A DNA stretch of 64,000 bases, from NCBI RefSeq assembly GCF_022096995.1, contig NZ_JACXGQ010000002.1:1-64000 (forward strand), read 5' to 3'. The notes under the pieces are model-generated. The model did no database searches, was not told the DNA's origin, and worked only from the letters and a program-made list of their open reading frames with translations. Both the position numbers and the translations under genes were made by a program. Positions 26,434 through 34,285 of this stretch are shown in pieces; positions within the stretch are counted from its first letter, which is position 1, and every line of letters begins with the position of its first letter. Source of the stretch: Yoonia sp. I 8.24. GTDB lineage: Bacteria; Pseudomonadota; Alphaproteobacteria; Rhodobacterales; Rhodobacteraceae.

Positions 26434-28085
26434 TGGAGTCCTGGAAGCGCGTACAAGAAGTTCTCACCGCGCAAGGCTACTCTCTTGTGCCTGGAACTGG
26501 CCGAGACAGGTATGAAGGGTACATGAAGGTCGGTTCGGTTTCTGTATCACTGGAAGTTGAAATCGTAGATTACGAGTTCCTGGAACTACCAAAAATTCGT
26601 GTCCTGAAGCGGGCGTCGCTGCCGAAACGGCTCAAAGCCCACATGGTTAGCTACGGTTCGTTGTGCTACGCTGATAAGGCGACATTTTTGCTTGATCGCT
26701 ATCAACCGGATCGCAGTATCTCTTCGTGCCTTCAGCAAGCGCATGCAACGCTAAGCAATTTGTTGCATGGCAATCCCACCGCAGCCTATATGGCGGAGGT
26801 TGCGGCGTATTGGAGCAAGACACCATATTGTCTCATTGATGAGCCTAAAAACCTCAACCGAATAGTACTCGGAATATGCAGCTTTGATAAAAAAGCCCAA
26901 ATTTTGGTAGCGGGATCAACTGAAAAACGCTTACAGACGTGGTCTGGCAATGCAGGGGGGACCTTTACCAAAGCGTTTGAAGCATCTGTCGTACATGCTG
27001 TCGACGCGATCCGCCCACCTTCATTGGAAACACTGACACTAAAAGGTGCGACAGACTGGCTTGAACCTCAGGTGCTGATTCCGAGACCCTTGATCGATAC
27101 CGCCATCGGGACAGCTAAAGATCGACCTTCTCTAATGGTCGTGGCTTCAAATGCCCTGATCGGTTTCCGGGCGGAAAAAACTGCGCTGATCAAGAAATCT
27201 GAGACAAGCGGCTTCCGTCCATCCGCAATCCCCGGGGTGTGGAAGAAGGAAGCACATCGGGCCAATCTTGAAACGTTCCATTGTGTTCATGCGTCCCATG
27301 CACAGATTACGACACGAAATTTGAACGGATCAGCACCGCTTTCCAATCAACGGTTGGCAATCATCGGTTGCGGAACGATTGGCGGCTATCTTGCTCGATC
27401 TCTTGTCCAGCTTGGGGCAGGTCAAAACGCCAACTTACTACTAGTCGACCATGATGATATCAAACCGGAAAATCTTGGCCGGCACATTCTGGGAGCTCGT
27501 CATCTTTGGCGAAACAAGGCTGAGGCGCTTAAGGCACAGCTTGGCGCTGATTTTCCAGATGTGCATTTGGAAGCAATTTATGAACAGGCTCAACGGGCAT
27601 TCGACCGCATCTCAAGCTATGATCTTGTGATCGATGCAACCGGCGATGAGCAGTTCTCCAATGCACTGAATGCGTTTGCACTTGGGGCGTTGAAAGCTTC
27701 TGGTAGCTTTCCACCGACCCTCTTTACTATGATCTTTGGCAACGGTCTTGCGGCCCAGAGCTATCTGGCACGCTGGAAAAATGGAAGCGCGTGCTACCGT
27801 TGTCTCAAACCGCACTTTGAGAACGGCTGGCGCTTTGATCCGCTCAAGTCGACAGCCAAGAAAACTGAAACAGCCATAAGACCCTGCTCCCAAGGGGCAT
27901 TCGTTCCTTTTGCAGTCCCAGCTTCTATGCAAGCTGCCGGTCTCGCAGCGAACCACGTTGCTGAGTTTTTTTCTGAGGATTATTCGCACGACCTGCGCAC
28001 TGCGCAAGTAGATCCCGCGCAAACCGTCAATATACCCTTTAAGAATGTCGATGTTGCACAGTCTTGCCCTGCCTGTTCAAAGTAG
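26433..28085 (+). CDS. cap2: CBASS Cap2, E2-E1 (ubiquitin-conjugation-like) fusion protein
   Basis: 550 residues. The N-terminal part is the E2-like domain with a candidate active Cys78 in YGSLCYADKA. The C-terminal part is a ThiF/E1 domain: ATP-binding LAIIGCGTIGGYLA (312-317), DHDDIKPENLGRHI, candidate catalytic Cys485 in RPCSQGAF, and two zinc pairs, C454xxC457 (CYRC) and C545xxC548 (CPAC) at the extreme C-terminus. Cap2 ligates the C-terminal Gly of its CD-NTase to a target and thereby primes it. It overlaps the CD-NTase stop (TAATG). No Cap3 (JAB peptidase) gene follows; the next genes are convergent. Confidence 0.88.
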   Translation: MESWKRVQEVLTAQGYSLVPGTGRDRYEGYMKVGSVSVSLEVEIVDYEFLELPKIRVLKRASLPKRLKAHMVSYGSLCYADKATFLLDRYQPDRSISSCLQQAHATLSNLLHGNPTAAYMAEVAAYWSKTPYCLIDEPKNLNRIVLGICSFDKKAQILVAGSTEKRLQTWSGNAGGTFTKAFEASVVHAVDAIRPPSLETLTLKGATDWLEPQVLIPRPLIDTAIGTAKDRPSLMVVASNALIGFRAEKTALIKKSETSGFRPSAIPGVWKKEAHRANLETFHCVHASHAQITTRNLNGSAPLSNQRLAIIGCGTIGGYLARSLVQLGAGQNANLLLVDHDDIKPENLGRHILGARHLWRNKAEALKAQLGADFPDVHLEAIYEQAQRAFDRISSYDLVIDATGDEQFSNALNAFALGALKASGSFPPTLFTMIFGNGLAAQSYLARWKNGSACYRCLKPHFENGWRFDPLKSTAKKTETAIRPCSQGAFVPFAVPASMQAAGLAANHVAEFFSEDYSHDLRTAQVDPAQTVNIPFKNVDVAQSCPACSK

Positions 28086-28127
28086 ACGTACTTTTGACCT
28101 GAATCATCAACTCGTTTAGAAAAAGGG

Positions 28128-28742
28128 CTAGTAGTAAGAAACGTCGACATCTGTCTCAGGTGACGTTTGCTGTAAGCTAATCCTACCATTGGTCTTCCTG
28201 TCCGTGTAGTAATAGCCCGACAGCTCAAGTTTACCGTCAGCTCTTCGGACAGAATTGCGTACATCCAAGATCGTAGAACCAGTATATGAAGACCAGTCAA
28301 CATTGGACGGTGTCGAGCGGTATGTATAATACAGCTTAAATTGTCCCGCGTCGATTACAGGTGTAGTCTCTAGAGTAGTGGATTTTGACGTTTCAGTGTG
28401 TAAGTCAATTTGAGCCTCTATGAGGTTTTGTCGTATCACCGCCCTTGCGGGAATCTTCACTCCGCTTTCCAACGTGATTTCTCCTTCCCAAGCGCCATTC
28501 AAGTCTGGGTAAAGAGATGGGTTGAAGGCTTTGAGAATTCGCCAAATGACTCTCGAAGTGGTGTTGGTTGTTATGACTAAGACCACAAGTAATACGATCC
28601 AAGGCGCAACGCTGAGAAGACGAATAATCGGAACATCACTCTGCATGAAGTGCTCCGCGCCCATGTAGCCCAGAATGCTGAGGCCAGTCGTTAAGATTGC
28701 GACGTAGCGCAACAGGTAGGTAAAGTTAACTACTCTAAACAT
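28128..28742 (-). CDS. optE: 2TM-beta effector of Panoptes type (OptE/Cap15-like), copy B
   Basis: 204 residues from the ATG at 28742, which overlaps the mCpol stop by eight bases; an upstream ATG at 28796 would reach 62 bases into mCpol. Two helices lie at about 8-28 (YLLRYVAILTTGLSILGY) and 40-58 (IIRLLSVAPWIVLLVVLVIT), then YPDLNGAWEGEITLESG (D80-W85) begins the beta-rich domain, which ends with ELSGYYYTDRKTNGRISL. The architecture equals the protein at 24370-25101 with little sequence identity apart from DLNGxW. In Panoptes the effector is held inactive by the nucleotide made by mCpol and kills the cell when phage sponges remove it. The effector assignment is by context and architecture. 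Confidence 0.75.
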   Translation of the reverse strand: MFRVVNFTYLLRYVAILTTGLSILGYMGAEHFMQSDVPIIRLLSVAPWIVLLVVLVITTNTTSRVIWRILKAFNPSLYPDLNGAWEGEITLESGVKIPARAVIRQNLIEAQIDLHTETSKSTTLETTPVIDAGQFKLYYTYRSTPSNVDWSSYTGSTILDVRNSVRRADGKLELSGYYYTDRKTNGRISLQQTSPETDVDVSYY

Positions 28743-29109
28743 CGGATTCCATGGATTTGAAGTTACAAAGTCGAGCTTTTCCTGTGCTCTTGGCAAAAAG
28801 GAGAGCGATGTATGCCTCTCTCAAGGTTTTGCCAACGCCAACCGAGAATGCAAGTTCGAGACCTACGGTGTTTTTGATCATTTGATACAGGCGCATGTCA
28901 TCGATAATATCGGCTTTGGAATGAGCAGTAACACCATCTGCGGCGCAAAATAACACATTGTAGCCAAGCTCGGTGAGCAAGTCCGAAATTTGTTGAGTTT
29001 TGAGATCAACAAGTTCCCTTGTTGTTTCCAAGGCTTTGACGTCATTCGAAAGATAGCACGCGGCCAATCGCCGACCTATATCGTCTCCGTCGATCGTAAC
29101 AAATGTCAT
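28735..29109 (-). CDS. optS: mCpol, minimal CRISPR polymerase (Panoptes OptS-like)
   Basis: 124 residues. The N-terminal TFVTIDGDDIGRRL (D7, D9, D10) is the metal-binding strand of the Cas10/GGDEF-like palm, LGYNVLFCAADGVTAHS (Asp58) is the second catalytic hairpin where Cas10 has GGDD, and FSVGVGKTLREAYIALLFAK (88-107) is the C-terminal palm motif. No other Cas domain is present. The ATG at 29109 has GGAG six bases upstream and gives the usual family length; an in-frame ATG at 29220 adds 37 unrelated residues. mCpol makes a cyclic dinucleotide constitutively in Panoptes. The 2TM-beta effector gene overlaps its stop. Confidence 0.82.
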   Translation of the reverse strand: MTFVTIDGDDIGRRLAACYLSNDVKALETTRELVDLKTQQISDLLTELGYNVLFCAADGVTAHSKADIIDDMRLYQMIKNTVGLELAFSVGVGKTLREAYIALLFAKSTGKARLCNFKSMESDV

Positions 29110-29220
29110 CTGCCACTCCACTTTATTCACGCACCAGATTGAATACCCAGTGGCATCTAGCTTTATACGCTCGACTTGGGCACGACCAGCGCTGACACCT
29201 GTAACGCAATAAACTTTCAT

Positions 29221-29651
29221 TCACCGTTGGCGTTCAGATGCGCCCCCGCAATCTGACATCGACGATGGATACCTGTTTCTCGCATCTGCAGTCTAGACCA
29301 ATACTCGGCAAAAAAACGAACTGAGAGCAGCAGCGACATGGGTGATGCAACAGCCGACGCTGCATTGGGCTACCAGTTAAATACTGAAATGCTGCGCAAT
29401 GCATTAACGGCCGCTTCCGAGAAGCCGCTTGGTCGCAATTTCAGATCACCGAAGGTCACCCAATAGGCCGCGAAGGGCTTTCGCAGCGTAGTTGGCAAGG
29501 GCGTTTTACGAAAACTCGGAACACGCTTGCAAGGCTACACAAAAATCTGAGAATCAGGAGGAATTATACAAAGTCGCATTCTTACCCGACATAAGTTGTT
29601 TTTCTCGCCGGACAAGTTGCGATTCATACCGGACGGCACAATGGAAGTGCA
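29221..29651. other. Non-coding right end of the island up to tRNA-Gln
   Basis: Some 430 bases with no supportable gene. Short frames exist (for example a 42-codon frame from 29339) but without family features. The part 29370-29480 again contains the words ggccgcttcc, gaagccgctt and gaaggtca typical of the other degenerate gaps in this window. No integrase remnant was recognised next to the tRNA. Confidence 0.4.
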
Positions 29652-29726
29652 TGGCTGGGGTGGTAGGATTCGAACCTACGGTACACGCTACCAAAAAGCG
29701 TTGCCTTACCACTTGGCTACACCCCA
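29652..29726 (-). tRNA. tRNA-Gln (UUG)
   Basis: A 75-base cloverleaf on the minus strand with encoded CCA (29652-29654) and G as discriminator base. The acceptor stem is TGGGGTG paired to CACCCCA; the T-arm GGTTCGAATCC is intact; the anticodon loop TTTTGGT gives anticodon TTG (29692-29694). Its 3' end faces the accessory island, the typical position of integrative elements. Confidence 0.95.
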
Positions 29727-29788
29727 TCAGCGAAGCGGTGAATACTGCGAAGGCGGGCAGGGTTCAACCCCGTTTTTTTCAAAAACCA

Positions 29789-31063
29789 CTATTCTTTTAA
29801 ACTGTCTTCACGCAGTAGATCTTCGGAGCTTTCAAGGCCGCGTTCTGCATCGACAATCCGTGTTAGTGCGGCATCGTCTTTGGCTGCAACCGTTTCAACG
29901 CCGGTGCTTTCAACAAGGGTGGGTTTTGTCGGCTCTTTGATCATTTGGATGGCTTGCGTTGCGTCGGGGATCACAATGCCAGCGCCTTGAAGGGCCAATT
30001 TAACCTGCCGTAGCGCTTCGCCTTTGGCGCGCACGAGTGAGCTTTCATTTTGGTTCACCCAACCCGTCACAACCAGTTCAACGCCTTCGGGGTGCAGGGC
30101 TTCGATCCAAGTGTCTGCGGCAGGTTCGTCCAAGGTAAACGGTAGGGCCTGCACCGTGTCCGCGATCAGGCCGCGGGTTGCCTTTAGATCGGCGTCACGT
30201 TCAACCTTGATTGCAAATTTAAACCGGCGCTCCGCATTCTGGCTGAAGTTAATGATTCTGCTTTTGAACACGGTAGCGTTGGGAATGCGAATATGGTTGC
30301 CGTCGAATGACAAGAGGATCGTGGCCCGGCTGGTCAGGCGGATCACCTTGCCCTGGTCGCCATTGATTTCCACCGTGTCATTGGGGCGAAATGGCTGCCT
30401 TATCGACAGCATGATTGACGCGATAAAGTTTTCGACCGTGTCGCGCACCGCAAAACCAAGCGCCAAGCCGATGATCCCGGCGGCGCCCAAAATCGTTGAA
30501 AGCAGGGCTGTCGCATTCACAATATCAAGCGCGATCACGATCCCGAAGATCACAAATGCGATGCGCAGCAATTGACGGAACAGTTCGGCAATAAACAGGT
30601 TCGGGGCCAGTCGTTCCCATGGTTGGCGCATGCGCGCGATCGAAAAGCCGACAAAAACCACGAAAGAAAAGACAAGACCGGCGATCAACGCGAGGGGGAA
30701 AAACACAATAAACTGATCGATGCGCGCGCGGAACCGTTCAATTGCGGGGTCTAATCGGCGGCCGATATCCGCGGTTTCGGTCACTTGGTTTTTGACGGCG
30801 ACCACCCCTGTGATCCCAGTCGCCACGGTATCAAGCGCTGTGATCTCTACTGCCGATGTGGTCGTGCCGCGTAAGGTGATCACCCCGTCGTTCACCTGAA
30901 CGGTCACATCGCCATAATTGCCCAATTCAGCAAGAATTTCGCGCATGCGCACCGCAATATCCGCGTCTTGCTGTTCGTAATCGGGAGAGACGCCAGCGGT
31001 GCTTTGGGCTGCGGCTGGTGCTGCAAACGACAGGGCAAAAATCAGAAATACAAAAATGCGCAT
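29789..31063 (-). CDS. MscS-family mechanosensitive channel with N-terminal BON domain
   Basis: 424 residues. A signal peptide (MRIFVFLIFALSFAAPAAAQ) is followed by a periplasmic BON domain (about 34-95, with VQVNDGVITLRGTTTS), three membrane helices (FIVFFPLALIAGLVFSFVVF; LLRIAFVIFGIVIALDIV; ALLSTILGAAGIIGLALG) and the MscS beta domain with the GLALGFAVRDTVENFIASIM pore-helix signature. It releases solutes on osmotic down-shock. BON-MscS fusions are common in alphaproteobacteria. The C-terminal ~50 residues are acidic and probably disordered. Confidence 0.88.
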   Translation of the reverse strand: MRIFVFLIFALSFAAPAAAQSTAGVSPDYEQQDADIAVRMREILAELGNYGDVTVQVNDGVITLRGTTTSAVEITALDTVATGITGVVAVKNQVTETADIGRRLDPAIERFRARIDQFIVFFPLALIAGLVFSFVVFVGFSIARMRQPWERLAPNLFIAELFRQLLRIAFVIFGIVIALDIVNATALLSTILGAAGIIGLALGFAVRDTVENFIASIMLSIRQPFRPNDTVEINGDQGKVIRLTSRATILLSFDGNHIRIPNATVFKSRIINFSQNAERRFKFAIKVERDADLKATRGLIADTVQALPFTLDEPAADTWIEALHPEGVELVVTGWVNQNESSLVRAKGEALRQVKLALQGAGIVIPDATQAIQMIKEPTKPTLVESTGVETVAAKDDAALTRIVDAERGLESSEDLLREDSLKE

Positions 31064-31131
31064 AGAATCCGTCCAAAGAATAACTTTGGTCGATCCTATG
31101 AAGATGACGCGTGCGGGAAAAGCCCTAAATT

Positions 31132-31968
31132 TTAGACCCGTAGAGGGTCAGCCTTGGCCAATGCGTCAAAGCCCATCAGGCTTTTGACCAGCGCATCCAT
31201 GTTTTCAAGTGCGATCATATTCGGTCCGTCAGAAGGGGCGTTGCCGGGGTCTTCGTGGGTTTCGATAAACACTGCTGCGATGCCAAGCGACACGGCTGCG
31301 CGTGCCATAACAGGCGCAAATTCACGCTGCCCGCCAGATGATCCGCCCATTCCGCCGGGTTGTTGCACCGAATGGGTCGCGTCCATCACAACCGGATATC
31401 CGCTGCGTGCCATCGTGGGCAGCGACCGCATATCGGCGACCAGCGTGTTATAGCCAAACGATGATCCGCGTTCGGTGAGCATGATCCGTTTGTTGCCCGT
31501 GCTTTCGATTTTGGACACGACATTGGGCATATCCCATGGCGCGAGGAACTGACCCTTTTTCACGTTTATGACGGCACCTGTTTCGCCCGCCGCAAGCAAC
31601 AGGTCCGTTTGCCGACACAAGAACGCGGGGATCTGCATGACGTCGCAGACTTCGGCAACGGTTGCGCAATGTTCGGGCGCGTGAATGTCTGTCAGGACCG
31701 GGCAACCAATGCTGTCTTTGACCGATTGCATGACCTTCAACCCTTCATCCATGCCCAGCCCGCGCACCCCATTTAGCGAAGTGCGGTTCGCCTTGTCGTA
31801 GCTGCCTTTGAACACAAATTGCGCGCCGTGGCGGGCGCAAACCTCGGCCATATGCCCGGCGATCATTTGCGCGTGATCCACGCTTTCGAGCTGGCAAGGG
31901 CCCGCGATAAGCAGCAAAGGGGCGTCATTACTGACGGTGAGTGGGCCAATGTCGACGTTGTGCATCAA
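31132..31968 (-). CDS. kdsA: 3-deoxy-8-phosphooctulonate synthase KdsA
   Basis: 278 residues, DAHP-synthase-like TIM barrel. LIAGPCQLES near the N-terminus, FKGSYDKANRTS and TERGSSFGYNTLV are diagnostic; the metal-site Cys of class II members is in AGPCQ. It condenses PEP and arabinose-5-phosphate to KDO-8-P. The start overlaps the stop of the polysaccharide-export gene by four bases (ATGA); KDO made here could serve lipooligosaccharide or the poly-KDO linker of group 2-type capsules exported by the neighbouring gene products. Confidence 0.94.
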   Translation of the reverse strand: MMHNVDIGPLTVSNDAPLLLIAGPCQLESVDHAQMIAGHMAEVCARHGAQFVFKGSYDKANRTSLNGVRGLGMDEGLKVMQSVKDSIGCPVLTDIHAPEHCATVAEVCDVMQIPAFLCRQTDLLLAAGETGAVINVKKGQFLAPWDMPNVVSKIESTGNKRIMLTERGSSFGYNTLVADMRSLPTMARSGYPVVMDATHSVQQPGGMGGSSGGQREFAPVMARAAVSLGIAAVFIETHEDPGNAPSDGPNMIALENMDALVKSLMGFDALAKADPLRV

Positions 31969-33515
31969 GAGCTTACCTGTTCGCGAAGAATTGAGACAGT
32001 GATAGAGATAAGAAGGTAAATACCCGAGAATATCAACAAAGCCAGCAATGTGTTTTCGAATGCGCGAGGGTATGCCGGCTCATCCGGGATCACTGGGTTC
32101 ACACTTTGCGACAGATAGCGGACCTGTCGGTTTGCCTCGATCCGGGCAGTTTCCATTTGGGTGAGTGCCTGCTGCACCATAGCCGTTTGGAAATTATAGT
32201 TTTCTTCAGCCACGCGCAGTTCTGTATTGCGCACCGCGAGCGATACGCCGTCGCCCACAGACCCGGTTAATTCTTGCCGCAACTCTGCGATCAACGCGTC
32301 AATATTTGCGATTTGGTTCCGTAGCGCCTGCACTTGAATTTCGCTCGGCCGGTCGACGTTCAGGCGCGATTGCAACACAAGGCTTAACTGTTGGCGTTCG
32401 CTTTCGAGCGCGTTGATCTGGCCCATGCGGGCCCCCGATTCACTGCCCGCATCGATTTGCTGCATGCTTTCTTGCAATGCGAGCCATACCGCCAGTGCTT
32501 CGGCGCGGCGGGTTTCGGCATCTTCATAGCTTTGCAATGCGCCGCGCATTTGGTCGGTACGCAAACGCGCCGTCAGCTGATCAACCTGTTCTTCGGCGTA
32601 AGCAATCAGGGCGGTCGAGAATTCGAAGCTGGTCACAGGATCGGCGGCGATAACCTCCATCTTGATGATGCCTTCGGTGGGATCATAGCTGATGCGTACG
32701 TGGTCGGTGTACAGCTTAAAGGTTTCTTCGTTGGTTGCGTCGGCCGGAAGACGTTGAATAGAGTCGATATTTTCGTTGCTATAATGCGTTTTGAACCCGT
32801 GATCGGCGTCCAGACGCAACAATGCCTCGCGCGAGGCCAGATAGGACTGCACGGCAATACTGTCCTGTTGCGTTGCCATCGAGGTGCCCTGAAACAGGGT
32901 AGACAGGCCGCTTGGTGCAGCGGACGCCGATTGTGCTTGCTGGATGACGATTTCGGATTTTGTGGCGTACATCGGGGTCGCCATCGTGTAGAAATACCAG
33001 CCCGTCATAAAGGTCGGCAGGAACACGAAAAACGCGAGCCGCGTGAACATCAGCAGCATTTTGCGCCGCCGTCTGCGTGCGATGTCGATTTGAATTTGGC
33101 GGATTTCCGCAGCATGTTCCGGGTTCATCTTTAGCCCGTTTTGCGTACTGACCTGCGCGCTGTGTCGACGGTTTACCTTTTGCGGCAATTGGATTTGCCC
33201 TTGTTCGCCTGCATTCTGGCTGCCCTCGGGCATCACCAATTCAAGTACCGATTTTTGTTGGAACGGATCAATGCCCGCGGCACGCAATTGGCGGACCGCA
33301 TCAAATTCAGAGGTAAATGTCAGCCCACGTTTTTGCGCAACGCGGCGCGCCATTCGCAGTTGGCGTGCGGTCAGACCTTCGTTACGGATTGCTTCGATCT
33401 GGGCGTCTAGATCGTCAGGGTTTGTATCGACAGCAGATTCCTGCGGCGCGGCTTGCGTGGCAGAAGCCGCGCCGCGCCGGATACGGAACCGTTTGACCTT
33501 GGGATTAGTACTCAT
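31965..33515 (-). CDS. kpsE: Capsule polysaccharide export inner-membrane protein (KpsE/Wzz-like)
   Basis: 516 residues. A cytoplasmic basic N-terminus (MSTNPKVKRFRIRR) and linker precede the first membrane helix near residue 172 (FTRLAFFVFLPTFMTGWYFY), a long periplasmic coiled coil follows (for example RTDQMRGALQSYEDAETR and LESERQQLSLVLQSRL), and a second helix closes the protein (TLLALLIFSGIYLLISITVS). This is the PCP-3 layout of KpsE/BexC/CtrB. The ATG at 33515 overlaps the stop of kpsT by 11 bases; an ATG at 33545 would add ten residues. It links the ABC exporter to the outer-membrane channel. Confidence 0.87.
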   Translation of the reverse strand: MSTNPKVKRFRIRRGAASATQAAPQESAVDTNPDDLDAQIEAIRNEGLTARQLRMARRVAQKRGLTFTSEFDAVRQLRAAGIDPFQQKSVLELVMPEGSQNAGEQGQIQLPQKVNRRHSAQVSTQNGLKMNPEHAAEIRQIQIDIARRRRRKMLLMFTRLAFFVFLPTFMTGWYFYTMATPMYATKSEIVIQQAQSASAAPSGLSTLFQGTSMATQQDSIAVQSYLASREALLRLDADHGFKTHYSNENIDSIQRLPADATNEETFKLYTDHVRISYDPTEGIIKMEVIAADPVTSFEFSTALIAYAEEQVDQLTARLRTDQMRGALQSYEDAETRRAEALAVWLALQESMQQIDAGSESGARMGQINALESERQQLSLVLQSRLNVDRPSEIQVQALRNQIANIDALIAELRQELTGSVGDGVSLAVRNTELRVAEENYNFQTAMVQQALTQMETARIEANRQVRYLSQSVNPVIPDEPAYPRAFENTLLALLIFSGIYLLISITVSILREQVSS

Positions 33516-34152
33516 ATGCGGCCTTTGCCTCTTCCAAGGTGTCAAATAGGTAAAGTTGACCGTTTTTCAAAACAGCCGCCGAGCGGACAAAGCGTTCCAA
33601 CGTGGCAGGTTGGTGCGACACGATGATCATCGTGGTGGTTTCCAAGCGTTCGCGTAAGATTTCGCCGGCTTTGCGGTTAAATTCGGCGTCGGTTGATCCC
33701 GGCATCCCTTCGTCGATGAGATAGATGTCGAAATCAAGCGCAAGCATCAACGCAAATGAAAACCGCGATTTCATCCCACTGGAATAAACCCCGACGGGCA
33801 TGTCAAAATATTCTTCCAACCCGCAAAGCCAGCGGCAATAGGCTTCGACATAATCGGGGTCCAACCCATAGAGCCGCGCAATGTAGCGACAGTTTTCATT
33901 GGCTGATAGGCTTTGTACCACACCGCCCATGAACCCAAGCGGGAACGAAATGCGGCAGTTTCGGGTGATGCGCCCTTCGTCCGGTTTTTCGAGCCCAGCC
34001 ATCATATTGATCAGCGTGGTCTTTCCGGTGCCGTTTGGCGCAAGAATGCCAAGCGAATGCCCAAGTTCAACGCGGAACGAGGCGCGGTCAAGGATCACCT
34101 TGCGCTGGGTGCCTGTCCAAAACGATTTACTGACTTGTGCAAATTCGAGCAT
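33505..34152 (-). CDS. kpsT: Polysaccharide ABC exporter ATP-binding protein (KpsT-like)
   Basis: 215 residues. Walker A is GILAPNGTGKTTLINMMAG, the signature is GVYSSGMKSRFSFALML, and Walker B is FDIYLIDEGMPG. The short length and the YSSGMKSR signature place it in the KpsT/Wzt capsule group. The ATG at 34152 (MLEFAQVSKSF) with GGGA upstream is preferred to 34176. The permease partner KpsM is not next to it; the upstream neighbour is nhaA. Confidence 0.9.
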   Translation of the reverse strand: MLEFAQVSKSFWTGTQRKVILDRASFRVELGHSLGILAPNGTGKTTLINMMAGLEKPDEGRITRNCRISFPLGFMGGVVQSLSANENCRYIARLYGLDPDYVEAYCRWLCGLEEYFDMPVGVYSSGMKSRFSFALMLALDFDIYLIDEGMPGSTDAEFNRKAGEILRERLETTTMIIVSHQPATLERFVRSAAVLKNGQLYLFDTLEEAKAAYEY

Positions 34153-34186
34153 CTTATTCCCACGGTGCCCCGACAAGGGTTTGGTC

Positions 34187-34223
34187 GATCGTGACCGAAA
34201 AAGGTTAATACCCGGTCACGATC
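34187..34223. repeat. Inverted repeat between nhaA and kpsT
   Basis: gatcgtgaccg (34187-34197) and its complement cggtcacgatc (34213-34223) form an 11-bp stem with a 15-base loop. It lies after the nhaA stop on the minus strand and before kpsT, so it could be an nhaA terminator, although no T-run follows on that strand, or an operator upstream of kpsT. Confidence 0.5.
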
Positions 34224-34285
34224 AACACCTTATGATACAGTATCGCCAAATTGCGTCGGAAATACAGCACGATCTGTGCATGTCC

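Noticed and set aside
26433-29109. A Cap3 (JAB) peptidase gene in the CBASS operon
   Set aside because: No frame after Cap2 carries a JAB motif; the following genes are the convergent mCpol pair.
29110-29220. 37-residue N-terminal extension of mCpol
   Set aside because: The ATG at 29109 has a better ribosome-binding site and gives the usual family length; the extension does not resemble the palm domain.
32391-33134. 247-codon + strand frame antisense to kpsE
   Set aside because: Shadow frame of a high-GC gene; the minus-strand protein has the expected helices and coiled coil.
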